A DNA stretch of 16,282 bases from an uncultured Bacteroidaceae bacterium (GCA_934271655.1 CAKQRW010000055.1:1-16282); one strand, 5' to 3'; shown: positions 1-8,583, counted from the stretch's first letter. Notes: generated from the letters alone by a model not told the origin. Translations and numbers: made by a program.

Positions 1-100
1 ATCAGAGCGTTATATTAACAACTTAACGGATGATTTCAGCATCTGTTTTTCGGAACATATAACTGGACACCCTAATTAACAAGAAAATATTCAATTGTGT

Positions 101-132
101 TTTGCCGAACCGCACAAAACCGCTAAATTTGC
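101..132 (+). promoter_or_regulatory. Bacteroidetes-type promoter of the AAA-ATPase-like gene
   Basis: TTTG at 101-104, exactly 19 bases, then TAAATTTGC at 124-132. This is a perfect match to the Bacteroidetes sigma-ABfr consensus (TTTG at -33, TAnnTTTG at -7). Transcription would start about 7 bases after the -7 box, leaving a leader of roughly 20 bases before the ATG at 158. Bases 1-100 show no recognisable gene. Confidence 0.8.
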
Positions 133-157
133 ATAAGAAACCAAATGCAGAGAAACG

Positions 158-1738
158 ATGGCAGACCAGAACTACAGAAGATTACCAGTTGGCATCCAGT
201 CTTTCTATAAGATAAGAGAGGACGGATACGTATATGTTGACAAGACCGACTTGATTTGGAACCTTGCCAACAATGGAAATACGTATAATTACCTGAGCCG
301 TCCGCGCCGCTTTGGCAAGTCGGTGCTCGTCGACACACTCCAGGCTTATTTCGAGGGGGAGAAGCGACTCTTCGAGGGACTGCGGATAATGGACTTGGAA
401 AAGGAATGGACCAAGCGCCCCGTCATACGCCTTGACATGAGCCGCGCGGGAGCCGAGGCAGACAGCATACGCTCTTACTTGAACAACTGCTTTGGCGACT
501 ACGAGAACGAGTGTGGCATTGCGCCGAAGCCTACCGACAGTCTTGCCGACCGCTTCCATGCTATAATAATGGCGGCATACAGGCAGACCGGGCAGCAGGT
601 GGCTATACTCATCGATGAGTACGACTCGCCACTCCTGCACTCGTGGCTCACTCCCGAGCACGATGCCTGCACGGCGGTCTACCGCCAGGTGTTCGCCATT
701 CTGAAGGCCGATGACCGCTATGAGAAGTTTGTGTTCATCACCGGAATCACCAAGTTTACGCAAATATCGCTCTTCTCCGTGCTCAACAATCTGAGCAACA
801 TCAGTTTCGACGGGCAGTTCGCCCCGCTGTGCGGCATCACCCAGCAGGAGATGACCGACAACTTTATGCCCGAGATTGAGGCTATGGGCAAGCGCGAGGG
901 ATGGACTGTAGAAGAGACTATCGGTCAACTGAAGGCCAATTACGACGGCTATCATTTCAGTATAGACAACATGGTGGACGTGTTCAATCCTTTCAGCCTT
1001 GTAAATGCATTGTCTGACGGACGGATAAGAAACTACTGGGCGTCGTCCGGCGCCACTTCGCTGCTGCCTAAGTTTGTAAGCGACATGGAGATACGCCTCA
1101 AGGACTTCGACAACTGCGCGCTGATAAGTCCCGTAATTGAGACTTCAGACGTGACGGGAGGGGGTGCCGAACTGTTCCTCTACCAGTCGGGCTACCTCAC
1201 CATCAAGGGCTACATGAACGGCCTTTATCTTCTCGGCATACCCAACCATGAGGTGCGCCAGGCTCTCTACGAGACTGTGCTCCCGGCACTGGCTATGCGC
1301 CGCCGTGGCGACATACAGTCAACGCAGTCTTACCTCTACATGCACTTGCTGCTCGGTAATGTGGACGAGGCGAAGAAATACCTGAAGGCATTGGTTGCCG
1401 ATGTGCCTTACAGCAACAAGAAGCTCGCGTCGATGGACATGGAGGAACGCTACCGCCTCATCATGAGCACCATCTTCAACGCCATCGGCTGCCGTGTGGA
1501 GGTGGAGAAGATGATTGCCACGGGCCGCATCGACATGGTGGTGGAGCTGCATGGCAACGTCTACGTCATGGAGCTGAAGCTCACGAAGAACGGTGGCATC
1601 GCCGCTGCTGAGCGACAGAAGCGCGACAACCGCTACGCCGAGCCGTTCAAGACTCCAGGGCACAAGGTGTTCGCGCTTGCCGTGGAACTCGACGACATGG
1701 GCAAGGGACTGATTGACTGGAAACTGCTGGATGCGTAA
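158..1738 (+). CDS. AAA-ATPase-like / PD-(D/E)XK nuclease-superfamily protein
   Basis: A 526-residue protein of the family common in Bacteroidetes that combines an AAA-ATPase-like N-terminal domain (PF09820 type) with a C-terminal PD-(D/E)XK nuclease-like domain (PF08011/DUF1703 type). Visible motifs are a P-loop variant RPRRFGKSV around residues 48-56, a Walker B LIDEYDSPL around 151-159, and a C-terminal restriction-enzyme-like core with D459 in GRIDMVVE and E472-x-K474 in MELKL. The usual GxxGxGK P-loop is replaced by the RRFGKS form normal for this family. No signal peptide or membrane segment is visible. The ATG at 158 sits just behind a perfect promoter, which supports this start. These genes usually occur as many scattered copies per genome; their role is unproven (mobile-element or DNA-repair links have been suggested). 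Nothing next to it indicates a defence operon. Family assignment is strong, function is unknown. Confidence 0.88.
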   Translation: MADQNYRRLPVGIQSFYKIREDGYVYVDKTDLIWNLANNGNTYNYLSRPRRFGKSVLVDTLQAYFEGEKRLFEGLRIMDLEKEWTKRPVIRLDMSRAGAEADSIRSYLNNCFGDYENECGIAPKPTDSLADRFHAIIMAAYRQTGQQVAILIDEYDSPLLHSWLTPEHDACTAVYRQVFAILKADDRYEKFVFITGITKFTQISLFSVLNNLSNISFDGQFAPLCGITQQEMTDNFMPEIEAMGKREGWTVEETIGQLKANYDGYHFSIDNMVDVFNPFSLVNALSDGRIRNYWASSGATSLLPKFVSDMEIRLKDFDNCALISPVIETSDVTGGGAELFLYQSGYLTIKGYMNGLYLLGIPNHEVRQALYETVLPALAMRRRGDIQSTQSYLYMHLLLGNVDEAKKYLKALVADVPYSNKKLASMDMEERYRLIMSTIFNAIGCRVEVEKMIATGRIDMVVELHGNVYVMELKLTKNGGIAAAERQKRDNRYAEPFKTPGHKVFALAVELDDMGKGLIDWKLLDA

Positions 1739-1749
1739 CAAAAAGCGTG

Positions 1750-1771
1750 GCGGAAGGCCTTTGCCCTCCGC
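1750..1771 (+). terminator. Possible weak terminator hairpin after the AAA-ATPase-like gene
   Basis: GCGGAAGG (1750-1757) can pair with CCCTCCGC (1764-1771) with one mismatch, 12 bases after the TAA. No U-run follows, so intrinsic termination is doubtful. The rest of 1739-1921 contains no gene I can support. Confidence 0.3.
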
Positions 1772-1921
1772 AGCAACCAGTCAAAGCACTAAATCTTTGC
1801 ATCATTTTTTATGTACCCATGAGTCCGCTAGAAAAAGTCAGAGCACTATCAATTTGAAAGTTGACCGGCAAGAAGTATACTATTATATAGTGCGTTTATG
1901 CATCGCTTAGCAAGAAAAAAG

Positions 1922-1954
1922 AAGTAGGGTGCGTCATCTTGACGCACCCTACTT
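1922..1954 (-). terminator. Strong intrinsic terminator of the OmpA-family gene
   Basis: AAGTAGGGTGCGTCA (1922-1936) and TGACGCACCCTACTT (1940-1954) form a perfect 15-bp stem around a TCT loop. On the minus strand the stem is followed by CTTTTTTCTTGC (plus-strand A-run at 1914-1920), the arrangement of a Rho-independent terminator. It lies 47 bases after the stop of the OmpA-like gene. The plus-strand side is not U-rich, so it probably acts mainly on the minus-strand transcript. Confidence 0.85.
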
Positions 1955-2001
1955 TAGTATATACCAACAGTTTTTCCAGTCATGTATTGTATGCACACAG
2001 C

Positions 2002-3171
2002 TTACTTGCCCTCAATGATGACGCAGCGGTTCTTGTCATTGTCTGGGAAAGGCTGCACGGTGTCGCCGTATGACTTGACTGTCATCTGCGATGCTGGCAC
2101 ACCCTTTGCCTGCAGGGCAGCCGCAGCCTTGTCAGCGCGTGACTTAGCGTATTCAGCGTTGATCTCAGGATTGCCTGTGCCCTTGTCGGCATAGCCGTCG
2201 ATGGTTATGCTCTTGTTAGGGTACTTCTTGCACCATGCGGCCACGCTGTTGAGGATGTCCTCAGCATTGGCGTCGCTCTCGCGGATGGCATAGAAGATAG
2301 TCTCCTTGATAGGCTGCGCCACCTCCACGGCCTTTGTCGCAGGCTTGGCAGGGATGATCACAGCGGCAGGCTCTTCCTTCACTGGAGGAGCTACAGGAAC
2401 AGGCTTGCTGACCTTCTTGAAGCCAAACTTGTATGTGAGGGATATGGATCCGGTCATCATCCAGTCGTCAGAATTAGTGTACTTGCTGTTGAAGCGGTCG
2501 TCAAGAGAGTTGAAGTCCACCTCAGCGCCCACGCTCCAGTGCTTAGCTATGTTGACATCAGCGAGCATGCCCAGGCGCAGGTTGTGGCTCAGAAGATTGT
2601 GTCGTGGAGTCTGGTTGTCGCCCCAAGCGTTGGAGATGTCACTTGTCACCTTGTTCTCAGACGTGAGTTTCTCAAACTCGTCGTTGCCCCACGCATAGTT
2701 GAGGCCGAGACCGCCAATGACGTAGAGGTCGAATGGGCGGTGCACTCTCTTGGAGAAGATGTTCAGCACATTGATCATCAGGTCAGCGTTGCTGTTGATG
2801 TAGTTGAACTCATACTTGAGAGGCGAGCCAAGCTTCACGCTTCCTCCGTCCTGTGCGGCCAGTTCGTCAAATCCTCCCTTCGACTTCCATCCGTTGACGT
2901 GAAGTCTGGCTCCCACGATAGGAGAGAACATTTCACCCACACCGATGCTGTAGGTCGGGGTGAGCAGCTTCCAGCAGCTGACATCAGTGAACGTAGTTCC
3001 TACACCACCCTGCACCTGCACAAAGCCATACGAGTAAGGCTTGTAGCCAAGAGCCTGTGCCTCGGCACACTGTGTGCCTTCACAATTGCCACAGGTCTCG
3101 TTTTGAGCTATGGCATTTATGCTGCAAGCGCCCATAACAGCGGCAGCAACAAGTGAATTAAGATAACGCAT
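2002..3171 (-). CDS. Secreted OmpA-family outer-membrane protein
   Basis: A 389-residue envelope protein. Residues 1-22 form a Sec signal peptide (basic start, alanine-rich core, cleavage probably after NAIA). Residues about 46-252 alternate hydrophobic and polar residues with aromatic girdles (YSYGFVQVQGGVG, LYVIGGLGLNYAWG, ISLTYKFGF), as expected for an outer-membrane beta-barrel. A Pro/Lys/Ala-rich linker covers 255-290. Residues about 291-389 are an OmpA_C peptidoglycan-binding domain: TIDGYADKGTGNPEINAEYA then SRADKAAAAL, with D325 and R345 in the expected places for binding meso-diaminopimelate. It would anchor the outer membrane to the cell wall. Cysteines at 27, 30 and 35 just after the signal peptide are unusual and may form a disulfide or bind metal. 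The gene is monocistronic, with its own promoter and a strong terminator, and is divergent from the GNAT-fold gene. Confidence 0.9.
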   Translation of the reverse strand: MRYLNSLVAAAVMGACSINAIAQNETCGNCEGTQCAEAQALGYKPYSYGFVQVQGGVGTTFTDVSCWKLLTPTYSIGVGEMFSPIVGARLHVNGWKSKGGFDELAAQDGGSVKLGSPLKYEFNYINSNADLMINVLNIFSKRVHRPFDLYVIGGLGLNYAWGNDEFEKLTSENKVTSDISNAWGDNQTPRHNLLSHNLRLGMLADVNIAKHWSVGAEVDFNSLDDRFNSKYTNSDDWMMTGSISLTYKFGFKKVSKPVPVAPPVKEEPAAVIIPAKPATKAVEVAQPIKETIFYAIRESDANAEDILNSVAAWCKKYPNKSITIDGYADKGTGNPEINAEYAKSRADKAAAALQAKGVPASQMTVKSYGDTVQPFPDNDKNRCVIIEGK

Positions 3172-3209
3172 AATTCTGAAATAGTTTTGATAAATATATA
3201 ATTTCGGGT

Positions 3210-3242
3210 GTAAAATTAGTTAATCTTAAACAAACAAACAAA
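3210..3242 (-). promoter_or_regulatory. Promoter of the OmpA-family gene
   Basis: On the minus strand TTTG (3242-3239) is followed by 20 bases and TAATTTTAC (3218-3210), close to the Bacteroidetes TTTG/TAnnTTTG consensus. TTTG is present three times in tandem (CAAACAAACAAA on the plus strand, 3231-3242), so the exact -33 element is uncertain. The predicted leader is about 30 bases. Confidence 0.6.
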
Positions 3243-3261
3243 ATTACAGGATAAATTTTTG

Positions 3262-3270
3262 TATATTTGC
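3262..3270 (+). promoter_or_regulatory. -7 box of the GNAT-parE-coaD-protease-ybeY operon
   Basis: TATATTTGC is a perfect TAnnTTTGC box. No TTTG stands at the right distance upstream; the region there is CAAA-rich. The expected start of transcription is near 3277, only about a dozen bases before ATG 3289. This makes the TTG at 3259, which would extend the protein by ten codons, impossible as a start from this promoter. Confidence 0.6.
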
Positions 3271-3288
3271 CGAAAAATAGTCTATACA

Positions 3289-4422
3289 ATGGTTACAATT
3301 AAACAAGTAAGTACAAAGAAAGAGCTGAAACAGTTTATACGATTCAATTACGAGCTATATAAAAACAACCCATATTCTGTGCCAGACCTTTACGAGGACA
3401 TGCTCAACACATTCTCAGACAAGAACGCCGCGATGGAGTTCTGTGAGGCTGCATATTTCCTTGCGTACAAAGACGGCAAACTGGTGGGCCGCGTGGCCGC
3501 CATCATCAACAAGAAGGCCAACAAGACGTGGAATCTGAAGAATGTCCGCTTCGGGTGGATAGACTTCATCGACGACGAGGAGGTGAGCAAGGCCCTGATA
3601 GAGACAGTGGAGCGTTGGGGCAAGGAGCGCGGCATGGACACCATACAGGGTCCGCTGGGCTTCACCGACATGGATGCCGAGGGCATGCTGATAGAGGGCT
3701 TTGAGGAGCTTTCCACCATGGCCACCATATACAACTATCCCTACTACCAGCGCCACATCGAGAAGCTGGGCTTCGAGAAAGACGCCGACTGGATAGAGAT
3801 GCTCATGACGGTGCCCAAGGAGACTGGCATGCCAGAGCGCCTGAGCCGCATAGCCGAGATAGTGATGAAGAAATATGACCTGCGCATCAAGAAATACACG
3901 TCGGCCAAGAAGATAGCGGCAGACTATGGCCAGGAGATATTCAGTGTCATCAATGAGGCCTTCAAACCGCTCTTTGGCTACAGCGAACTGAGCCAGAAGC
4001 AGATAGACCAGTATGTGAGAATGTATCTGCCCATCCTCGACCTCAAGCTGGTGAGCCTCATCACCGAGGCCAACGGCCGCCTTGTGGCTGTGGGCATCTC
4101 CATGCCGTCGATGTCGCGCGCCTTGCAGAAAGCCAAGGGCAAGCTCACTCCTTTCGGATGGTGGCATCTGCTCAAGGCCCTCAAGTTCAAGAAGCCCAAG
4201 ACACTCGACCTCATGCTGGTGGGCGTATTGCCAGAGTACCAGAGCAAGGGAGTCAACGCCATACTCTTCTACGACCTGCTGCCTATCTACATCTCTGAGG
4301 GCTATGACTATGTGGAGACCAACCCTGAGCTGGAAGCCAACTCAAAGGTGCAGCAGCAGTGGATATATTTCGAGAGAAGGCAGCACAAGCGCCGCAGATG
4401 TTTCAAGAAGGCTATTAAGTAA
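3289..4422 (+). CDS. GNAT-fold (acyl-CoA N-acyltransferase superfamily) protein, substrate unknown
   Basis: A 377-residue cytoplasmic protein of a family widespread in Bacteroidetes and usually annotated as hypothetical or GNAT. The N-terminal half carries the family signature (YKNNPYSVPDL, then FCEAAYFLAYKDGKLVGRVAAIINKKAN at about 47-74). The C-terminal half has a GNAT motif A-like acetyl-CoA loop, VLPEYQSKGVNAI (about 313-325), followed by ETNPELEANSKVQQQW. The tail is very basic (RRQHKRRRCFKKAIK). I chose ATG 3289 because an in-frame TTG at 3259 would lie upstream of the predicted transcription start. The gene heads an operon with parE, 71 bases downstream. The 3' end is remarkable: the final K-A-I-K-stop coding string is repeated in the following DNA. 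The enzymatic substrate cannot be inferred. Confidence 0.78.
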   Translation: MVTIKQVSTKKELKQFIRFNYELYKNNPYSVPDLYEDMLNTFSDKNAAMEFCEAAYFLAYKDGKLVGRVAAIINKKANKTWNLKNVRFGWIDFIDDEEVSKALIETVERWGKERGMDTIQGPLGFTDMDAEGMLIEGFEELSTMATIYNYPYYQRHIEKLGFEKDADWIEMLMTVPKETGMPERLSRIAEIVMKKYDLRIKKYTSAKKIAADYGQEIFSVINEAFKPLFGYSELSQKQIDQYVRMYLPILDLKLVSLITEANGRLVAVGISMPSMSRALQKAKGKLTPFGWWHLLKALKFKKPKTLDLMLVGVLPEYQSKGVNAILFYDLLPIYISEGYDYVETNPELEANSKVQQQWIYFERRQHKRRRCFKKAIK

Positions 4423-4493
4423 GGACCAAGAAGGCCATCAAGTAAGGACCAAGAAGGCCATCAAGTAAAAGATATGGCTATCAAGTAAAAGAT
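4417..4493 (+). repeat. Tandem repeat duplicating the stop-codon end of the GNAT-fold gene
   Basis: Two identical 23-bp units (4417-4439 and 4440-4462), each beginning AAGTAAGGACC and ending GGCCATC, are followed by a related 20-bp unit (4463-4482, AAGTAAAAGATATGGCTATC) and a partial fourth copy (4483-4497) that runs into the parE start. Each unit repeats the stop-codon context of the upstream gene (GCC/GCT-ATC/ATT-AAG-TAA). The array fills the whole gap between the two genes. Confidence 0.85.
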
Positions 4494-6464
4494 ATGGAAG
4501 AAGAAATAAACCATAACAGCACCCCCACCCCCGCTCCGAGCAGCTATGACGACGGCAACATCATCACGCTGACAGGCGTGGAACACATACGTCTGCGCCC
4601 TGGCATGTATATAGGCCGTCTCGGCGACGGCAGCCATGCGGAAGACGGCATCTACGTGCTCCTGAAGGAAATCATCGACAACAGCATCGACGAGTTCAAG
4701 ATGAATGCAGGCAAGCGCATAGAGGTCAACATGGAAGACAACCTGGCCGTGTCGGTGCGTGACTACGGACGAGGCATACCGCAGGGCAAGATGATAGAGG
4801 CCGTGTCTATCCTCAACACAGGCGGCAAGTACGACTCCAAGGCCTTCCAGAAGTCGATAGGCCTGAACGGCGTGGGCACAAAGGCCGTCAACGCCCTCTC
4901 CACACGCTTCGAGGTGAAGAGCTTCCGCGATGGCACGGTACGCACAGCCGTCTTCGAGAAGGGCAAGCTGGTGGACGACAAGACCGAGCCTACAGAGGAG
5001 GAGAACGGCACATACATCTACTTCAGGCCCGACAGCACGCTGTTTCTCAACTACAAGTTCCATGACGAGTTTGTGAACAACATGCTCCGCAACTACACCT
5101 ACCTCAACACGGGACTGGAGATATACTACAACGGCACACGCATCATAAGCCGCAACGGCCTTAAGGACCTCCTCAAAGACACCATGGACGCCAAGCCTCT
5201 CTACGATATCATCCACCTGAAGGGCGATGACATAGAGATAGCCTTCACGCACACCAACCAGCAGTATGGTGAGGAGTACCACTCCTTCGTCAACGGCCAG
5301 CACACCATCCAGGGCGGCACACACCAGAGTGCCTTCAAGGAGCACATAGCCCGCACCATCAAGGAGTTCTATGGCAAGAACTACGACTACAGCGACATAC
5401 GCGCCGGCATCATAGCCGCCATAGCCATCAACGTGCAGGAGCCGCAGTTTGAGTCGCAGACCAAGATCAAGCTCGGCTCGCTCACCATGGAGCCCAACGG
5501 CGGGGTGAGCGTCAACAAGTTTGTCGGCGACTTTGTGAAGACAGAGGTGGACAACTATCTGCACAAGAACCTCGACGTGGCGGAAATCATTGAGGAGAAG
5601 ATAAAAGAAAACGAGCGTGACCGCAAAGCCATAGCTGGAGTGACCAAGCTGGCGCGTGAGCGCGCCAAGAAGGCCAACCTCCACAACCGCAAGCTGCGCG
5701 ACTGCAAGATACACCTCAACGACGCCAAGGGCGACATGAAAGAGGACAGCTCCATCTTCATCACCGAGGGCGACTCCGCGAGCGGCAGCATCACCAAGAG
5801 CCGCGACGTGATGACCCAGGCCGTGTTCTCCCTGCGAGGCAAGCCGCTCAACAGCTTCGGACTCACCAAGAAGGTGGTGTATGAGAATGAGGAGTTCAAC
5901 CTCCTGCAGGCCGCTCTCAACATAGAAGACGGCATAGACGGGCTGCGCTACAACAAGGTCATAGTGGCTACCGATGCCGATGTGGACGGCATGCACATCC
6001 GCCTGCTGATGATAACATTCTTCCTGCAGTTCTTCCCCGAACTCGTGAGGACGGGCCATGTCTACATACTGCAGACCCCGCTCTTCCGCGTGCGCAACCG
6101 CAAGAAGCGCATACGCAAGTCGGTGCTCGACAAGTACATGGCAGAGCACAAGGACAGCAAGGGCGACTTCGTCACCATATACTGCTACAGTGAGGAAGAG
6201 AGGGTCAACGCCATTGAGATGCTTGGCCCCGACCCCGAGATAACGCGATTCAAGGGACTCGGCGAGATATCGCCCGAAGAGTTCAAGCACTTCATCGGGC
6301 CGGACATAAGGCTGGAGACCGTCACTCTGCGCAAGACCGACCAGGTGAAGGAACTGCTCGAATACTACATGGGCAAGAACACCATGCAGAGGCAAAACTT
6401 CATCATCAACAACCTGGTCATCGAGGAGGACAAGCCAGAGGAAGAAACAGAGATAATGGACTGA
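4494..6464 (+). CDS. parE: DNA topoisomerase IV subunit B
   Basis: A 656-residue type IIA topoisomerase ATPase subunit, the normal length for Bacteroidetes ParE. With ParC it unlinks daughter chromosomes. The N-terminal GHKL ATPase domain shows LRPGMYIG (34-41), E59/N63/D66 in KEIIDNSIDEF, the D90-x-G-x-G box (DYGRGIP) and the GLNGVGTKAVNAL lid (123-135). The transducer domain follows. The C-terminal TOPRIM domain shows EGDSASG (425-431), SLRGKPLN and the metal-binding DADVD (494-498), and the end has FKGLGE. EGDSASG with LRGKPLN, rather than EGDSAGG with LRGKILN, favours ParE over GyrB. It lies 3 bases ahead of coaD. The start is placed at ATG 4494, preceded by the repeated AAAAGAT element and a four-codon reading frame. 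The antisense strand is open for most of the gene, a codon-bias effect. Confidence 0.92.
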   Translation: MEEEINHNSTPTPAPSSYDDGNIITLTGVEHIRLRPGMYIGRLGDGSHAEDGIYVLLKEIIDNSIDEFKMNAGKRIEVNMEDNLAVSVRDYGRGIPQGKMIEAVSILNTGGKYDSKAFQKSIGLNGVGTKAVNALSTRFEVKSFRDGTVRTAVFEKGKLVDDKTEPTEEENGTYIYFRPDSTLFLNYKFHDEFVNNMLRNYTYLNTGLEIYYNGTRIISRNGLKDLLKDTMDAKPLYDIIHLKGDDIEIAFTHTNQQYGEEYHSFVNGQHTIQGGTHQSAFKEHIARTIKEFYGKNYDYSDIRAGIIAAIAINVQEPQFESQTKIKLGSLTMEPNGGVSVNKFVGDFVKTEVDNYLHKNLDVAEIIEEKIKENERDRKAIAGVTKLARERAKKANLHNRKLRDCKIHLNDAKGDMKEDSSIFITEGDSASGSITKSRDVMTQAVFSLRGKPLNSFGLTKKVVYENEEFNLLQAALNIEDGIDGLRYNKVIVATDADVDGMHIRLLMITFFLQFFPELVRTGHVYILQTPLFRVRNRKKRIRKSVLDKYMAEHKDSKGDFVTIYCYSEEERVNAIEMLGPDPEITRFKGLGEISPEEFKHFIGPDIRLETVTLRKTDQVKELLEYYMGKNTMQRQNFIINNLVIEEDKPEEETEIMD

Positions 6465-6467
6465 GAC

Positions 6468-6908
6468 ATGAAAAAGGCAATCTTCGCAGGCAGCTTCGAC
6501 CCCTTCACCACGGGGCACAAGAACATCATCGACAGGGCCCTGGACAGCGTGGCGGACGAACTGACTGTAGTCATCGGCACCAACAATGCCAAGAAGTGCA
6601 TGTTCACACTCGACGAGAGGGTGGCTGCCATAGAGAAAGTCTACAGGGACAATCCGCGCGTGAGAGTGGCGCAATGGGGTGGACTCATCACCGACTATGC
6701 CGCAGAGCATGGCATAGACTTCCTGGTCCGTGGAGTGAGAAGCGTGAAGGACTTTGAGTATGAGCGCGACATGGCCGAGATCAACCGCATGCTCACGGGC
6801 ATAGAGACCGTGCTCCTCTTCTCCGACCCGCAGTATGCGTCGGTCAGCTCCAGCGTGGTGCGCGAACTGATATCATTCAATAAAAACGTAGAACAATTCC
6901 TTCCATGA
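6468..6908 (+). CDS. coaD: Phosphopantetheine adenylyltransferase
   Basis: A 146-residue enzyme for the fourth step of coenzyme A synthesis, joining ATP and 4'-phosphopantetheine to give dephospho-CoA. It shows the nucleotidyltransferase signature AGSFDPFTTGH (7-17, H17 being the catalytic HxGH-type histidine), RGVRSVKDFEYE (88-99), and the ATP-binding SSSVVREL (127-134). Length and motif order match the bacterial CoaD family. The ATG is 3 bases after the parE stop, and the TGA overlaps the start of the protease gene (ATGA), so translation is probably coupled on both sides. Confidence 0.95.
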   Translation: MKKAIFAGSFDPFTTGHKNIIDRALDSVADELTVVIGTNNAKKCMFTLDERVAAIEKVYRDNPRVRVAQWGGLITDYAAEHGIDFLVRGVRSVKDFEYERDMAEINRMLTGIETVLLFSDPQYASVSSSVVRELISFNKNVEQFLP

Positions 6909-8575
6909 GAAAAATGAACAACATAAAGTCGGCATTGCTCCTTGTCTTCGCCGTCATCAGCCAGTGCGCCTCAGCGCAGCTCGGCTCCGTAGAGAAGCAG
7001 TTGCAGAAACTGATATATGCCCAGAGCGCCATATTGCAGATGTATGTCGACACGGTCAATGCGCAGAAACTGACAGAAGACGCCATCCAGGGCATGCTCA
7101 AGGAGCTTGACCCCCACTCCACCTACACGTCGCCCAAGGACGTGGAGTCGCTCAATGAGCCTCTCAATGGCTCTTTCGACGGCATAGGCGTGCAGTTCAA
7201 CATGGACGAGGACACGCTGGTTGTCATCCAGCCTGTCAGCAACGGGCCCTCAGAGAAAGTGGGCATCATAGCCGGCGACAAGATAGTGAGCGTCAACGAC
7301 ACTGCCATTGCTGGCGTGAAGATGTCGAAGGAGAACATCATGAAGAGGCTGCGCGGACCTAAAGGCACAAAGGTCGTTCTGGGTGTGGTGCGCAAGGGCA
7401 TCAAGGACAAGCTCAGCTTCACCGTGACACGCGACAAGATACCTGTCTACACCATCGACGCCGCATATATGATCGACCCCACCACTGGCTATGTGCGCAT
7501 CAGCAGCTTCGGCGCCACCACCAACAAGGAGTTCATCAAGGCTACCGCCTCGCTGCTGGCGCAGGGCATGAGAGACATCGTCATCGACCTGCAGGGCAAT
7601 GGCGGCGGCTACCTCCAGGCGGCAGTCGACCTGGCCGACGAGTTTCTCGACAACAACGAGATGATTGTCTATACCGAGGGACGCACCACAGGACGGCATG
7701 AGTATCACGCCAAGGCCGGCAAGATAAATGTGGGGAAGATTGTGGTGCTGGTGGACGGCTACACAGCCTCTGCCGCTGAGATACTCTCTGGCGCACTGCA
7801 AGACAACGACCGCGCCATCATCGTGGGACGTCGCACCTTTGCTAAGGGACTGGTGCAGCGCCCTATCGACCTGCCCGACGGCTCGCTCATACGGCTCACC
7901 ATAGCGCATTACTACAGTCCTGTGGGACGCTGCTTCCAGAAGCCTTTCGTGAAGGGAGACAAGAAAAAGTATGAGATGGACATGCTCGACCGGCTCAACA
8001 GCGGCGAACTGATGCACGCTGACAGCATCCGATTCCCCGACTCACTGAAGTACAAGACTATCGGAGGACGTACCGTCTATGGAGGCGGAGGCATCATGCC
8101 CGACGTGTATGTGCCGCTCGACACCACGCGCTACACCAAGCTGCACAAGGAGCTGGTGGCTAAGGGATGCGTGACCACCACCGTGCTCAAGTGGCTCAAC
8201 GAGCACCGCTCCAAGATGGAGAAGCTCTACAAGGTGGGCGACTACAGGAAGGCCCGCACGCGCAAGGCGGAGAACAAGCCCTACGACCAGGCCGACATGC
8301 GCTCGGGCTTCCAGGCGTTTCTCAACGACTTCACTGTGGGCGACGATATCATAGACCTGCTGCTGAAGAGGGCCAAGGAGGCTAAGATAGAGTACAACGA
8401 CTCCACACTCCAGGCTGCCAGACCTATGCTTGACACGCAGATCAAGGCTCTTGTGGCGCGCGACCTCTGGGACATGTCTGAATATTTCGAGATAATCAAC
8501 CAGACCAGCGAGATATACCTGCAGGGCTTGAAGGCCATCAAGGACGAGAATGTTTTCAAAGGAATAAAAAAATGA
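6905..8575 (+). CDS. S41-family C-terminal processing peptidase (PDZ protease)
   Basis: A 556-residue exported serine protease of the CtpA/tail-specific protease family, expected in the periplasm. Residues 1-24 are a signal peptide ending CASA. The PDZ domain spans about 88-172 (GSFDGIGVQF ... GPSEKVGIIAGDKIVSVND). The S41 domain contains DLQGNGGGYLQAAVDLA, the nucleophile S289 in YTASAAEI, the general base K314 in FAKGLVQ, and Q318, matching the Ser/Lys/Gln arrangement of CtpB-type enzymes; the protease is therefore probably active. About 150 residues after the catalytic domain form a charged, mostly helical tail. The start overlaps the coaD stop by 4 bases, and ybeY follows after 8 bases. 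The coaD-protease-ybeY order is familiar in Bacteroidales. The natural substrates are unknown. Confidence 0.92.
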   Translation: MRKMNNIKSALLLVFAVISQCASAQLGSVEKQLQKLIYAQSAILQMYVDTVNAQKLTEDAIQGMLKELDPHSTYTSPKDVESLNEPLNGSFDGIGVQFNMDEDTLVVIQPVSNGPSEKVGIIAGDKIVSVNDTAIAGVKMSKENIMKRLRGPKGTKVVLGVVRKGIKDKLSFTVTRDKIPVYTIDAAYMIDPTTGYVRISSFGATTNKEFIKATASLLAQGMRDIVIDLQGNGGGYLQAAVDLADEFLDNNEMIVYTEGRTTGRHEYHAKAGKINVGKIVVLVDGYTASAAEILSGALQDNDRAIIVGRRTFAKGLVQRPIDLPDGSLIRLTIAHYYSPVGRCFQKPFVKGDKKKYEMDMLDRLNSGELMHADSIRFPDSLKYKTIGGRTVYGGGGIMPDVYVPLDTTRYTKLHKELVAKGCVTTTVLKWLNEHRSKMEKLYKVGDYRKARTRKAENKPYDQADMRSGFQAFLNDFTVGDDIIDLLLKRAKEAKIEYNDSTLQAARPMLDTQIKALVARDLWDMSEYFEIINQTSEIYLQGLKAIKDENVFKGIKK

Positions 8576-8583
8576 GATGACTT

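Noticed and set aside
182..955. Minus-strand 257-codon frame inside the AAA-ATPase-like gene
   Set aside because: Antisense shadow of a gene with intact Walker motifs; no own promoter or recognisable domain.
3259..3288. A TTG start extending the GNAT-fold protein by ten codons
   Set aside because: The extension overlaps the consensus -7 promoter box, so it would not be transcribed from this promoter.
4461..6710. A 749-codon open frame on the minus strand across parE
   Set aside because: It lies fully antisense to a gene with clear topoisomerase motifs, its composition (Val/His/Leu-rich) is that of a codon-bias shadow, and no domain is recognisable.
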